Below, piece after piece: positions 1 to 6,699 of a DNA stretch of 21,991 bases. The notes under the pieces are model-generated. The model was not told the origin of the DNA. It saw nothing but the letters and a program-made list of their open reading frames with translations, and made no database searches. The DNA is from an uncultured Lachnospiraceae bacterium (GTDB lineage: Bacteria; Bacillota; Clostridia; Lachnospirales; Lachnospiraceae). Numbering within the stretch: position 1 is the stretch's first letter; each line of letters begins with the position of its first letter. The stretch lies in assembly GCA_910586025.1 (NCBI GenBank), contig CAJUIO010000062.1, positions 1-21,991 on the forward strand. The letters are read 5' to 3'. The position numbers were made by a program, and so were the translations under genes.

Positions 1-1
1 G

Positions 2-289
2 TCACGATTTGCCGCCTCGGATATCATTAATAACGGCCATGATGTGGGCCAGTTGTCTCTCTGTCAATCCGTTGATTTCTATAAATTTACGTTCCTCCAG
101 CCCCAGCATATAATCTGTAGAAACAGAAAAATAGTTGGACAGACGAATCAGCATATCTATAGAAGGCTGGATGTTATTATTTTCCCAATTAGAAATACTC
201 TGCTTGGTTACGCCAAGCTTCTTGGCCAGATCTACCTGTGATAAATTCCTTGCAAGACGCAGCTGTTTGATGTTCTCGTTTAATGTCAT
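2..289 (-). CDS. XRE-family helix-turn-helix transcriptional regulator
   Basis: Complete 95-residue protein; the stop codon lies at 4-2 on the minus strand. Residues about 5-60 form a Cro/C1-type HTH domain: LSQVDLAKKLGVTKQSISNWE is the helix-turn-helix core, followed by the usual PSIDMLIRLSNYFSVSTDYMLG segment. A short C-terminal helix (about 70-90) may mediate dimerisation. An AGGAGA ribosome site sits about 6 bases before the ATG. The gene is divergent from the secreted-protein gene at 524 and the polysaccharide operon beyond it. The shared 234-bp intergenic region holds an inverted repeat that overlaps promoter elements on both strands, so it may repress itself and the divergent transcript. 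The DNA-binding role is secure from the motif; the target is inferred. Confidence 0.9.
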   Translation of the reverse strand: MTLNENIKQLRLARNLSQVDLAKKLGVTKQSISNWENNNIQPSIDMLIRLSNYFSVSTDYMLGLEERKFIEINGLTERQLAHIMAVINDIRGGKS

Positions 290-309
290 ACAGCTCTCCT
301 TTTTACTTA

Positions 310-353
310 AAAGTCAATTATTCATATACTATTATAAAAAGAAATTTGACTTT
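310..353. promoter_or_regulatory. Spaced inverted repeat, candidate XRE operator
   Basis: AAAGTCAA at 310-317 is repeated in inverted orientation as TTGACTTT at 346-353, with perfect 8-bp arms and 28 bp between them. The right arm contains the TTGACT -35 box of the forward promoter. The left arm lies between the TATAAT of the minus-strand promoter and the XRE ribosome site. That placement suits a regulator controlling both directions. Binding is inferred from position only. Confidence 0.45.
331..336 (-). promoter_or_regulatory. Candidate -10 box for the XRE gene
   Basis: The minus strand reads TATAAT at 336-331, 41 bases upstream of the XRE ATG. No good -35 is present at the normal distance (TTTTAG at 359-354), so the promoter is weak or needs help. 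Confidence 0.35.
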
Positions 354-374
354 CTAAAAATACCATGGTATATT
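346..374 (+). promoter_or_regulatory. Sigma-A-type promoter driving the secreted-protein gene
   Basis: TTGACT (346-351) is followed after exactly 17 bp by TATATT (369-374). A TG at 366-367 one base before the -10 makes it an extended -10 element. The predicted transcription start is near 381, giving a leader of about 140 nt before the GTG at 524. This is the best promoter match I found in the window and may also feed the polysaccharide operon by read-through. Confidence 0.7.
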
Positions 375-452
375 AATCGTGGACACCGCATGAAAACAGT
401 ATTTGCGTTGTATAAAAAAGTATGCGGCGGAGGCAATGCGGAATCTACAGGG

Positions 453-484
453 ATTAAAACAGGGTTTTGGGGGCCTGTTTTGAT
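453..484 (+). promoter_or_regulatory. Hairpin in the 5' leader, just upstream of the ribosome site
   Basis: ATTAAAACAGG (453-463) pairs with CCTGTTTTGAT (474-484), 11 pairs including one G-U, around a 10-base loop. It is not followed by a T-run, so a terminator role is not supported. A direct 9-base repeat, TTTTGATAA, lies at 478-486 and 502-510, the second copy leading into the AAGGAGG ribosome site at 509-515. A further 6-bp stem joins CCGCAT (386-391) to ATGCGG (422-427). The function of this structured leader is unknown. Confidence 0.4.
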
Positions 485-523
485 AAATCAGAATTTGCAG
501 ATTTTGATAAGGAGGTAACAGAG

Positions 524-1147
524 GTGAAAAAGAAAGTCTTAGCAATTATCCTGAGTGTGACATTATGCACAATGATGGCACAGACCGCCCTGGCGGCTTC
601 AAGCACCACGTCGGGAAGCTCCAGCACCACCAGTGGCTCCAGCAGCCAGACAAGCGCGGTCGTGGAAGCTCCGGCAACCAGAGGAACGGAGAACACGGAC
701 AAGGTTGCGGTAGGCATTAAAAATGCGGACGGCACTGTCAGCACGGTAAACATGACACAGTATACGGAGCGGAATAACACGGCAGTGATTTCCGCGGCTG
801 CAGAGGCGGCAAATCCGGGAGAAGCTGTATCGGCAATGATGACAGCTCCCGCAAGCGATGTCTTCAAAGCTACCATCAACGCACTGGGCGGAAAAATCCG
901 TATGGTAAATGCGGGCGGCTATAAGATCACGGCGACAGCCCCGGGAGCGGACGGCAAGGTCATTGCTTCGGTGGGAACGGTAAAGGGTGTTACCAAGTAT
1001 GCGTTCGTACTGCTGATCAGCGTTAACGAGGACGGCACGGTTGAGATCGTGGAGGGTACGGTAGATCCCGTGACACTTCAGGTAATGGGTTCCTTTGCGG
1101 GCACACCCAGGGTGATCACTGTATCGGTTGTTATGGCAGCGAAATAA
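524..1147 (+). CDS. Secreted Ser/Thr-rich protein of unknown function
   Basis: I chose the GTG at 524 because AAGGAGG (509-515) is 8 bases upstream and the protein then begins with a textbook signal peptide: a Lys-rich start, a hydrophobic core VLAIILSVTLCTMMAQT and an ALAA cleavage site. The mature protein starts with a low-complexity stretch repeating S-S-T-T-S-G about twice (residues about 24-43). This could be a wall-spanning linker or a glycosylated segment. The remaining 160 residues are Gly/Ala/Val-rich and look beta-structured, ending SVVMAAK without an LPXTG signal or membrane anchor. I do not recognise the family. It is 207 residues long and lies immediately before the polysaccharide operon, possibly on the same transcript. 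Confidence 0.8.
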   Translation: MKKKVLAIILSVTLCTMMAQTALAASSTTSGSSSTTSGSSSQTSAVVEAPATRGTENTDKVAVGIKNADGTVSTVNMTQYTERNNTAVISAAAEAANPGEAVSAMMTAPASDVFKATINALGGKIRMVNAGGYKITATAPGADGKVIASVGTVKGVTKYAFVLLISVNEDGTVEIVEGTVDPVTLQVMGSFAGTPRVITVSVVMAAK

Positions 1148-1163
1148 CGGTTAACCAATATGT

Positions 1164-1202
1164 CTTAAATGCGGGGAGTTCCCCAAAACTCCCTGGTTTA
1201 AG
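1164..1202 (+). promoter_or_regulatory. Leader hairpin A upstream of the polysaccharide operon
   Basis: GGGAGTT (1174-1180) pairs with AACTCCC (1187-1193) around the loop CCCCAA. The stem continues through a G-U pair, a C-G pair and a one-base bulge into CTTAAA (1164-1169) with TTTAAG (1197-1202). No T-run follows. It lies between the stop at 1147 and the LCP gene and overlaps hairpin B. Confidence 0.5.
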
Positions 1203-1257
1203 CGTGGAGAGAAAAACAACGGGCTGATATGGGATTTGTGTTTCTCTCTGCGCTTAA
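1198..1257 (+). promoter_or_regulatory. Leader hairpin B, overlaps and competes with hairpin A
   Basis: The 20-base arms 1198-1217 and 1238-1257 pair with 17 Watson-Crick pairs, two G-U pairs and one mismatch around a 20-base loop. The first five bases of its left arm are also the base of hairpin A, so the two structures compete there. It ends 59 bases before the favoured LCP start codon. There is no uridine tract, so it is not a classical terminator. It could be a processing, attenuation or antitermination element. Confidence 0.5.
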
Positions 1258-1316
1258 GCTGCGGACGGCTGACTTACGAAATATTCATGCGCCGCATGGC
1301 GAGAGCAAAGGTATCC

Positions 1317-2483
1317 ATGGGAAGTGAGAAAACAGGCAGACTGATGCGGAAACAGTCTTTTTGCCGCAGAAAATCAAAGAAATATACGATAGTAGTGATA
1401 TTTGCCGCGGTGGTCTTTTTGGCGGCGGCAGCCGGTACGGCGCTTTGCGCTTTGTATTTATCCGGCCGGGCGAAAATAGAGAATTCCGCCGGGCAGAGCA
1501 TACCGAACGTGGAGATGCTTTCAGACCGGCAGTCGGCGGAGGATATCAGGGAAAGATCCGGTCTTTCCGCCGTCCGGTGGCAGGATGACTGGGTTGCCAT
1601 TGACGGGAAGGTATATTCCTATGACAGCCGCCGAATCAATCTTCTCGTGCTGGGTGTGGATAAGGCGGGGAAGATGAATCCGGAGCCGGATTTTGAAAAA
1701 TGGCTTTCCGGACAGACCGATGCCATGTTTGTGGTATCTATAGATCCGGCGGATAAGGATGTAAGTATCGTGGGCATACCGCGCAATTCCATGATCGAGG
1801 TTGACGTTTACGACGGCGAGGGACATGTGGCCCGGACTATATTTGACCAGATCTGCCTGCAGTACCCCTATGCGGGAGGAGCGGAGCACGGACTTGAGAA
1901 GACTGCGGAGGCGGTCAGTGAGCTGCTTTACGGGCTGCCTATCCACGGTGCGTTTGCCATCGGGTATGAGGCGGTCAGTAAAATCAACGATATGGCCGGA
2001 GGCGTGGACGTGGTGGCATTAGAGAGCCTGGATACTCCCTTTGGCAGCTATGAAAAGGGGGAAAGCCTGCATCTGGAAGGAGAATTCGTGCTTGCTTATG
2101 TAAAAGTGCGGGATGTGAACGTGATCGGGAGCCCGACCATGCGTCTGGAACGGCAGAAGCAGTATCTGACTGCGTTGGCTGACAAGATGAAGGATGAGAT
2201 TAAAAAGGATCCCATGCTGGTTGCCAGAATCTATGATGCGGTATCAGGGTACATAAATACCAATATAGGTGTCAGCGAGATGGTATATCTGGCGGCACAG
2301 GCCGCAGGATATCAGTTCGGCGGAGAAAATATCTGTCTCCTTGAGGGTGAGGACAGAGCGGTTCCCATTGTGAGGGACGGAAAGGAAACCGGAGATTTTT
2401 ATGATGATTTTTATCTGGATGAAGACAGTCTGAAGGAAACCATGATCCGTATTTTTTATAAAGAGGTAAAGCTGGAAGAATGA
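1317..2483 (+). CDS. LytR-CpsA-Psr (LCP) family wall-polymer ligase
   Basis: Predicted phosphotransferase that attaches undecaprenyl-linked polysaccharide to peptidoglycan outside the membrane. With the ATG at 1317 (AAAGG 5 bases upstream) the protein has 388 residues: a basic N-terminus, one membrane helix (about 24-49), then an extracellular LCP domain (about 105-290). Visible LCP signatures are NLLVLGVD (108-115), TDAM..VSID (134-143), the IPRNS motif (154-158) with its conserved Arg, and an Arg-rich R-x-x-RQ segment (RLERQKQYL, 276-284). In-frame starts also exist at 1287, 1296 and 1344. A still earlier TTG at 1236 lies inside hairpin B and is unlikely. It is the first gene of the operon and overlaps the next gene by ATGA. 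The family is certain; the exact start is not. Confidence 0.9.
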   Translation: MGSEKTGRLMRKQSFCRRKSKKYTIVVIFAAVVFLAAAAGTALCALYLSGRAKIENSAGQSIPNVEMLSDRQSAEDIRERSGLSAVRWQDDWVAIDGKVYSYDSRRINLLVLGVDKAGKMNPEPDFEKWLSGQTDAMFVVSIDPADKDVSIVGIPRNSMIEVDVYDGEGHVARTIFDQICLQYPYAGGAEHGLEKTAEAVSELLYGLPIHGAFAIGYEAVSKINDMAGGVDVVALESLDTPFGSYEKGESLHLEGEFVLAYVKVRDVNVIGSPTMRLERQKQYLTALADKMKDEIKKDPMLVARIYDAVSGYINTNIGVSEMVYLAAQAAGYQFGGENICLLEGEDRAVPIVRDGKETGDFYDDFYLDEDSLKETMIRIFYKEVKLEE

Positions 2484-3361
2484 AAGGAATGAGGACAAAG
2501 TGTTTAAAAAGGGTGCCGGAAGCGCTTTGGAGTATGCTGGGGGCGGCATGTATTTTTGCCTGTACGGAAGGCTTTGCGCTGGTGGCGGATGCCGCACCCG
2601 CCACGCTTAAGTCTGAGGATGCCGCAATTTACGGGCAGGCGGACGAGAGCGGTAATCCGGTGGGAAATCTGGTGCAGGGCAGCTCCTTTGAATATTTAGG
2701 GGATGTCACGGCAGAGGATGGAACCGTCTGGCATCAGGTTTCAATAGCGGATGGTATGTCCGGATATATTAAAGGAGATGCGGAGATGGAAGCCGGAGAA
2801 GAAGCCCCAAGGCGGCAGGAAGGGCGGGACGTTTCCGGGGAGGATGGCGGTACGGTGCCGGAAACGGACGAGACAGGAGAAGGGAATGCCTTGAACGGGG
2901 AAAACAGTGATGAGGCGGCTGGAGAAAACGACATGCCGCAGGCTCCGGAAGACCCGGATGAAAATGTAAGCAAACCGGAGGACAATGCGGAAGAAGGGAT
3001 GCCTTCGGAACCGGGAAATACCTATAACATGCGGAACAACCGGACAAAGAATTATGTACTATATGGTTCGGGGAAGATAAAGGAAAAGGAAAATTCAGAG
3101 GAAACGGACATTATCACTCCGAACCGGCCTGACAAAAAACCGTTTGCCGGAATGGACATGGCATTATTTTTTTGTATTCTGGTCGTATTCTTCTGTGCGG
3201 GAGCAATACATGTTCTGCTGGCAAGGATGAAATTGATGAAGCGTCAGACGGAAACGGGTGGATTTTTGGATGAAGGAGCGGCGTGGGCGGCAAACAAAAA
3301 ATTAGATAAGAAGAAGCGCAGCCCCAGAAGAAAAAACAGAGGGAACAGGAAGCAGGGATGA
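2480..3361 (+). CDS. SH3-domain, single-pass membrane protein of the polysaccharide operon
   Basis: A 293-residue protein with an N-terminal signal or anchor segment (about 14-38, ending ADAAPA) and a bacterial SH3-like domain (about 42-98, with the pattern A-x-I-Y-G-x-A-D ... V-x-G-x-x-F-E-Y-L-G ... WHQVS..DG.SGYIKGD). A long acidic, Glu/Asp/Gly-rich, probably disordered linker follows (about 102-215). After it come a membrane helix (about 227-248) and a strongly basic cytoplasmic tail (Lys/Arg-rich, last 22 residues). SH3-like domains often bind wall peptides, so it may tether the synthesis machinery to the wall; that role is inference. It overlaps the genes on both sides by four bases (ATGA), which suggests tight translational coupling. 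Confidence 0.75.
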   Translation: MKGMRTKCLKRVPEALWSMLGAACIFACTEGFALVADAAPATLKSEDAAIYGQADESGNPVGNLVQGSSFEYLGDVTAEDGTVWHQVSIADGMSGYIKGDAEMEAGEEAPRRQEGRDVSGEDGGTVPETDETGEGNALNGENSDEAAGENDMPQAPEDPDENVSKPEDNAEEGMPSEPGNTYNMRNNRTKNYVLYGSGKIKEKENSEETDIITPNRPDKKPFAGMDMALFFCILVVFFCAGAIHVLLARMKLMKRQTETGGFLDEGAAWAANKKLDKKKRSPRRKNRGNRKQG

Positions 3362-4902
3362 TTGACAGGATGCAGACGCAAAAATTCGGAAACGAGAATA
3401 AGGATATGGAAGACATGCTTTCGGAGGAGGAGCTCTGGGAGGATATCACCGATGACCGGGAGGAGTGGACGGGAAACCCCGCAAGGAAGGTTATTCTACA
3501 GGTACGGCAGGGCGGCGGAGAGGAATGCGGTGTCATTGATCTTGTAAACATAGCGGGTTATATGAAGCAGAAGTGGAAGTTCTATCTGTATCTCCTTATG
3601 ATTGCCGTATGTGTCAGCCTGATTGCGGCCGTGGCGAGCCTGGGGCTTCAGGCGGTATTTGGAGGAAAAAGCCGGGCCGAGGCGGTAATTAATTTCAGCT
3701 TTGACGGAATCGACGAGGGACGGGATCCCAGCGGGGGCCTGTTTGACGTGACGAAGATAAAATCCACGGTGGTGATAAATGACGCATTGGAGGAGCTGGG
3801 GTGGAGTGATCAGAATGTGGAGGAAATCCGGGCGAATTTAAAAATAGAGGGTGTCGCACCGGATTCCGTAAAACAGCAGATTGCCGTGATTAACACCGTG
3901 GCCGAGGATGCGGCGGAGTATTATACCACCATTGGGGATCTGAACTATTTTCCCTCGCAGTATACGGTAACGCTCTACCGCTGCCGGGGTATGAACGGCA
4001 GACAGACAAGGGAGCTTCTGGACGCTGTTCTTTTATCCTACAGAAAATATTTCATGGATACCTATGCGGGCATGGCCGCACTGGGATTAACCACGGAGGT
4101 GCTGGATGTGAGCTCCTATGATTATCTGCAGGCATCCGATATAGTGGGAAATGAGATAGACATCATACAGGACTATGTGGAGGCAAAGGCGGAAGAAGCG
4201 CCGGATTTCAGGGCGAATTCCACGGGCTTTTCCTTTGCCGATCTGGCAAGCTCCATTGACACGGTCAGACGCCTTGATCTGCATAACTTCATTTCGTTTG
4301 TGCAGGCCAACAATCTGACAAGAGATGCGGGAGTGCAGATTGACTATTATAACTACCAGATCAGACAGTATCATTTTGACATACAAGAACTGCAAAACCA
4401 GCGTTCTCATGTGGAAAAGACCATTGAGAGCTATGAGAAGAATCCCGTGATCGTGATGAGCAGCCAGGAGTCAGTTGCGGAAACGGCGAGCACGGATGAG
4501 TACTATAACGAGCTTTTACAGCAAAAGCTGGATTTGAATAAAGAGATCAGTGAGCTGAACACATCGCTCAATGAGGCTTATAACATGATAAACGCACTGA
4601 ACGCCGCGGAGCAGTCGGCCAATGAGGAGGATTACGCCTATGCGGATTCTCTGCTGGACGGACTGGTTTCCCTGGTGGAAAGCTGGGGAAAGCTTGTGCA
4701 GCAGACCACGGAGGAATATTTTGAGGCGGAGCTTTATGCCGACGCTTACCGGATTTCCATACCGGCCCAGTACTCATCGCTGGGAAGCCTGGGGGATGTG
4801 GTAAAGAGAATGCTTCTGTTTTGCGGGGCAGCGGTTGTATTGGTGGGAATTCTCTGGGGAGTGTCGGGAATGAAGGATGAGATCACAAGGAGCCGGAAGT
4901 AA
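3358..4902 (+). CDS. Wzz-like polysaccharide co-polymerase / chain-length determinant
   Basis: A 514-residue protein with the two-helix layout of polysaccharide co-polymerases: an acidic cytoplasmic N-terminus, helix 1 at about 75-96, a large extracytoplasmic region and helix 2 at about 484-503, followed by a short basic tail. The region at about 330-430 is rich in heptad-like Leu/Ile/Gln/Glu (QIRQYHFDIQELQNQRSHV and NELLQQKLDLNKEISELN), as expected for the long helical hairpin of Wzz proteins. It should set chain length together with the Wzy at 12933. It carries no Walker-type tyrosine kinase domain and no separate BY-kinase or phosphatase gene is beside it, unlike typical CpsCD/EpsAB systems. 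The acidic N-terminal extension of about 60 residues before the Wzz domain is unusual. Confidence 0.8.
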   Translation: MIDRMQTQKFGNENKDMEDMLSEEELWEDITDDREEWTGNPARKVILQVRQGGGEECGVIDLVNIAGYMKQKWKFYLYLLMIAVCVSLIAAVASLGLQAVFGGKSRAEAVINFSFDGIDEGRDPSGGLFDVTKIKSTVVINDALEELGWSDQNVEEIRANLKIEGVAPDSVKQQIAVINTVAEDAAEYYTTIGDLNYFPSQYTVTLYRCRGMNGRQTRELLDAVLLSYRKYFMDTYAGMAALGLTTEVLDVSSYDYLQASDIVGNEIDIIQDYVEAKAEEAPDFRANSTGFSFADLASSIDTVRRLDLHNFISFVQANNLTRDAGVQIDYYNYQIRQYHFDIQELQNQRSHVEKTIESYEKNPVIVMSSQESVAETASTDEYYNELLQQKLDLNKEISELNTSLNEAYNMINALNAAEQSANEEDYAYADSLLDGLVSLVESWGKLVQQTTEEYFEAELYADAYRISIPAQYSSLGSLGDVVKRMLLFCGAAVVLVGILWGVSGMKDEITRSRK

Positions 4903-4929
4903 ACAGACATATACAAGGGAGGATGGAAA

Positions 4930-5679
4930 ATGGGCGGGGAAGCGAATGCCATAAGGCAGGAAACAGACGGAATTCGGCTGATTTATAACAGAGATGATGT
5001 TCGAGGGCCGGGAAAAAATTACGGTGTCCTGCGCAGATACGAGAATGTGGATTTCAGGATATTATATCAACGGAAAAGCATGTTTTATAAATGCGTCAAG
5101 AGGATGTCCGACATCATTCTTTCCCTGGCGGCCCTTGTCATCCTTTCGCCGGTATTCCTGGTTACCGCCGCGGCCATTAAGCTGGAGGACGGCGGCCCCG
5201 TGTTCTTTTCCGGGAAAAGGTACGGCAAGGATCTGGAATACTTCCGGATGCTGAAATTCCGCAGCATGTGCGTGGACGCGGAGGCAAGGCTGAAAGAGGT
5301 TTTGCGGGATGCCGACAAAAACGGGCTGGCCTTTAAAATTGATGACGACCCGAGAATCACAAAGGTCGGGAAGTTTATCAGGCGCACCAGCATTGACGAG
5401 CTTCCGCAGCTTTGGAACGTCCTGAAAGGGGAGATGAGCCTTGTAGGCCCGAGACCCATCAGCACCACGGACAAGGAGGAGGATCCTTACGAGATGCAGC
5501 GGTGGACGGTGCGTCCGGGACTGACCTGTACCTGGCAGGTTTGCGGCAGGGCGGACGTGCCCTGGAATGAATGGGTGGAGATGGATCTGGAATATATCGT
5601 GAATATGTGTGTGAGTGAGGACCTGAAACTGATTTTCAGAACCTTTGGCGCGGTGGTCAGGGGGAATGGGGCGAGGTAA
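4930..5679 (+). CDS. Undecaprenyl-phosphate sugar-1-phosphate transferase (initiating enzyme)
   Basis: Small bacterial sugar transferase (249 residues) that starts repeat-unit synthesis by moving a hexose-1-phosphate to undecaprenyl phosphate on the inner membrane face. One hydrophobic, probably re-entrant helix is at about 60-82. It is followed by the family signatures KLEDGGPVFF (84-93), FRMLKFRSM (105-113) and the long conserved block about 138-176 with DDDPRITKVGKF, the catalytic Asp-Glu pair in SIDELPQLWNV (156-157) and SLVGPRP. The C-terminal RPGLTCTWQVCGR is also typical. It lacks the large N-terminal membrane domain of WbaP-type enzymes, so it is the compact form. AAGGGAGG lies 7 bases before the ATG. 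The donor sugar cannot be read from the sequence. Confidence 0.93.
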   Translation: MGGEANAIRQETDGIRLIYNRDDVRGPGKNYGVLRRYENVDFRILYQRKSMFYKCVKRMSDIILSLAALVILSPVFLVTAAAIKLEDGGPVFFSGKRYGKDLEYFRMLKFRSMCVDAEARLKEVLRDADKNGLAFKIDDDPRITKVGKFIRRTSIDELPQLWNVLKGEMSLVGPRPISTTDKEEDPYEMQRWTVRPGLTCTWQVCGRADVPWNEWVEMDLEYIVNMCVSEDLKLIFRTFGAVVRGNGAR

Positions 5680-5700
5680 AAAGGAATAAGGGGCATATCA

Positions 5701-6699
5701 ATGAATACTCAAAATAGAACAGCGGCGGTTGTTGTGACATACAATCGGAAAGAGCTGCTCAGACAAAGCCTTACGGCGATACTGAATCAGGAGGAATACG
5801 GTGCAGACATTATTATCATAGATAACGCCAGCAGTGACGGAACGGCTGATATGGTTTCAAAGGAATTTAACCTGCCTCAGATAATTTACAGAAATACAGG
5901 TACGAATCTTGGAGGAGCCGGCGGATTTCAGTATGGTGTGAGAGAAGCAATGAATGCTCCGAAAGGATATGCCTATGACTATGTGTGGATGATGGATGAT
6001 GATACCATTCCACATGACGATTGTCTGAAAGAATTGATGGAGGCGGACAGAAAGCTGAACGGGAACTGGGGATGGCTTTCAAGTGTGGCATATTGGACGG
6101 ATGGAAGTGTTTGTAAAGCAAATCGACACAAAAAGACAATATTCACATTCGTAAAGGACAAGGAGTATGGTACAAATTTCATACCGGTTCAATTTGGAAG
6201 TTTTGTATCATTATTTATAAAAGGCGAAGTGATCAAAGAGATAGGATTACCTATTGGAGAATATTTTATCTGGACGGATGATTACGAATTTTGTGGTAGG
6301 ATTTCCAGAGTATATCCTTGTTATGTGGTATCGAAAAGCAAAGTAGTACATGCAATGAAAAATCACATAAAAGCAAATATTGCATTTGACAGCATGGTCA
6401 GGTTGGAGCGGTATCAGAACTTATTCAGAAACGACGTACATTGCTACAGACAGTATGGAATTATGGGATGGCTTTATATTATTTTGAAAGATATTTATAC
6501 CTTGCTCAATATCATGAAAAATTCCAGGGAAGGAAAGCTTGAGAAAATGAAAACAGTATTCAGTGGTTTCCGGGAAGGCCTCAGATTTCGCCCTAAGATA
6601 GAGACGTGTGCCGAAAAAGAACCGGGGGGGGGTATCGGGAGATCTGTTCTGATCCGCTGCACAGATGACTTCGTCTTCTTCGGGGAGGCGGCAGCATGA
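5701..6699 (+). CDS. GT2 glycosyltransferase (GlfT2/rhamnosyltransferase-like) with a C-terminal G9 tract
   Basis: GT-A fold glycosyltransferase of 332 residues, cytoplasmic face. The nucleotide-sugar fold begins AAVVVTYNRKELL (8-20). The divalent-metal triad is in WMMDDDTIP (96-104), and the acceptor-side acidic motif is WTDDYEFCGR (191-200). This pattern is typical of galactofuranosyl- and rhamnosyl-type GT2 enzymes. The catalytic region seems complete by about residue 300. Residues 309-311 (Gly-Gly-Gly) are encoded by a run of nine G, and the 21 residues after it look unlike a conserved fold. In the present G9 frame the stop overlaps the next start (ATGA at 6696-6699). With 8 or 10 G the protein would end at 6650-6652 or 6666-6668, changing only the tail. 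From this gene onward base composition is visibly more AT-rich than upstream. Confidence 0.88.
   Translation: MNTQNRTAAVVVTYNRKELLRQSLTAILNQEEYGADIIIIDNASSDGTADMVSKEFNLPQIIYRNTGTNLGGAGGFQYGVREAMNAPKGYAYDYVWMMDDDTIPHDDCLKELMEADRKLNGNWGWLSSVAYWTDGSVCKANRHKKTIFTFVKDKEYGTNFIPVQFGSFVSLFIKGEVIKEIGLPIGEYFIWTDDYEFCGRISRVYPCYVVSKSKVVHAMKNHIKANIAFDSMVRLERYQNLFRNDVHCYRQYGIMGWLYIILKDIYTLLNIMKNSREGKLEKMKTVFSGFREGLRFRPKIETCAEKEPGGGIGRSVLIRCTDDFVFFGEAAA
6624..6632 (+). repeat. G9 homopolymer tract inside a glycosyltransferase gene
   Basis: Nine consecutive G preceded by ACC and followed by TAT. It encodes Gly309-Gly311 of the GT2 protein. Loss of one G leads to TGA at 6650-6652; gain of one leads to TGA at 6666-6668. 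The present length is the only phase that reaches the stop overlapping the downstream ATG at 6696. One of three equal tracts in this locus. Confidence 0.9.

Noticed and set aside
454..879. 141-residue open frame on the minus strand
   Set aside because: It is antisense to the secreted-protein gene, has a composition mirroring its Gly/Ala/Ser codons and shows no domain or ribosome site.
1236..1316. Longer LCP reading frame beginning at a TTG at 1236
   Set aside because: The TTG lies in the right half of leader hairpin B and the extra residues are not part of the membrane-anchor or LCP domain; the later ATG has a ribosome site.
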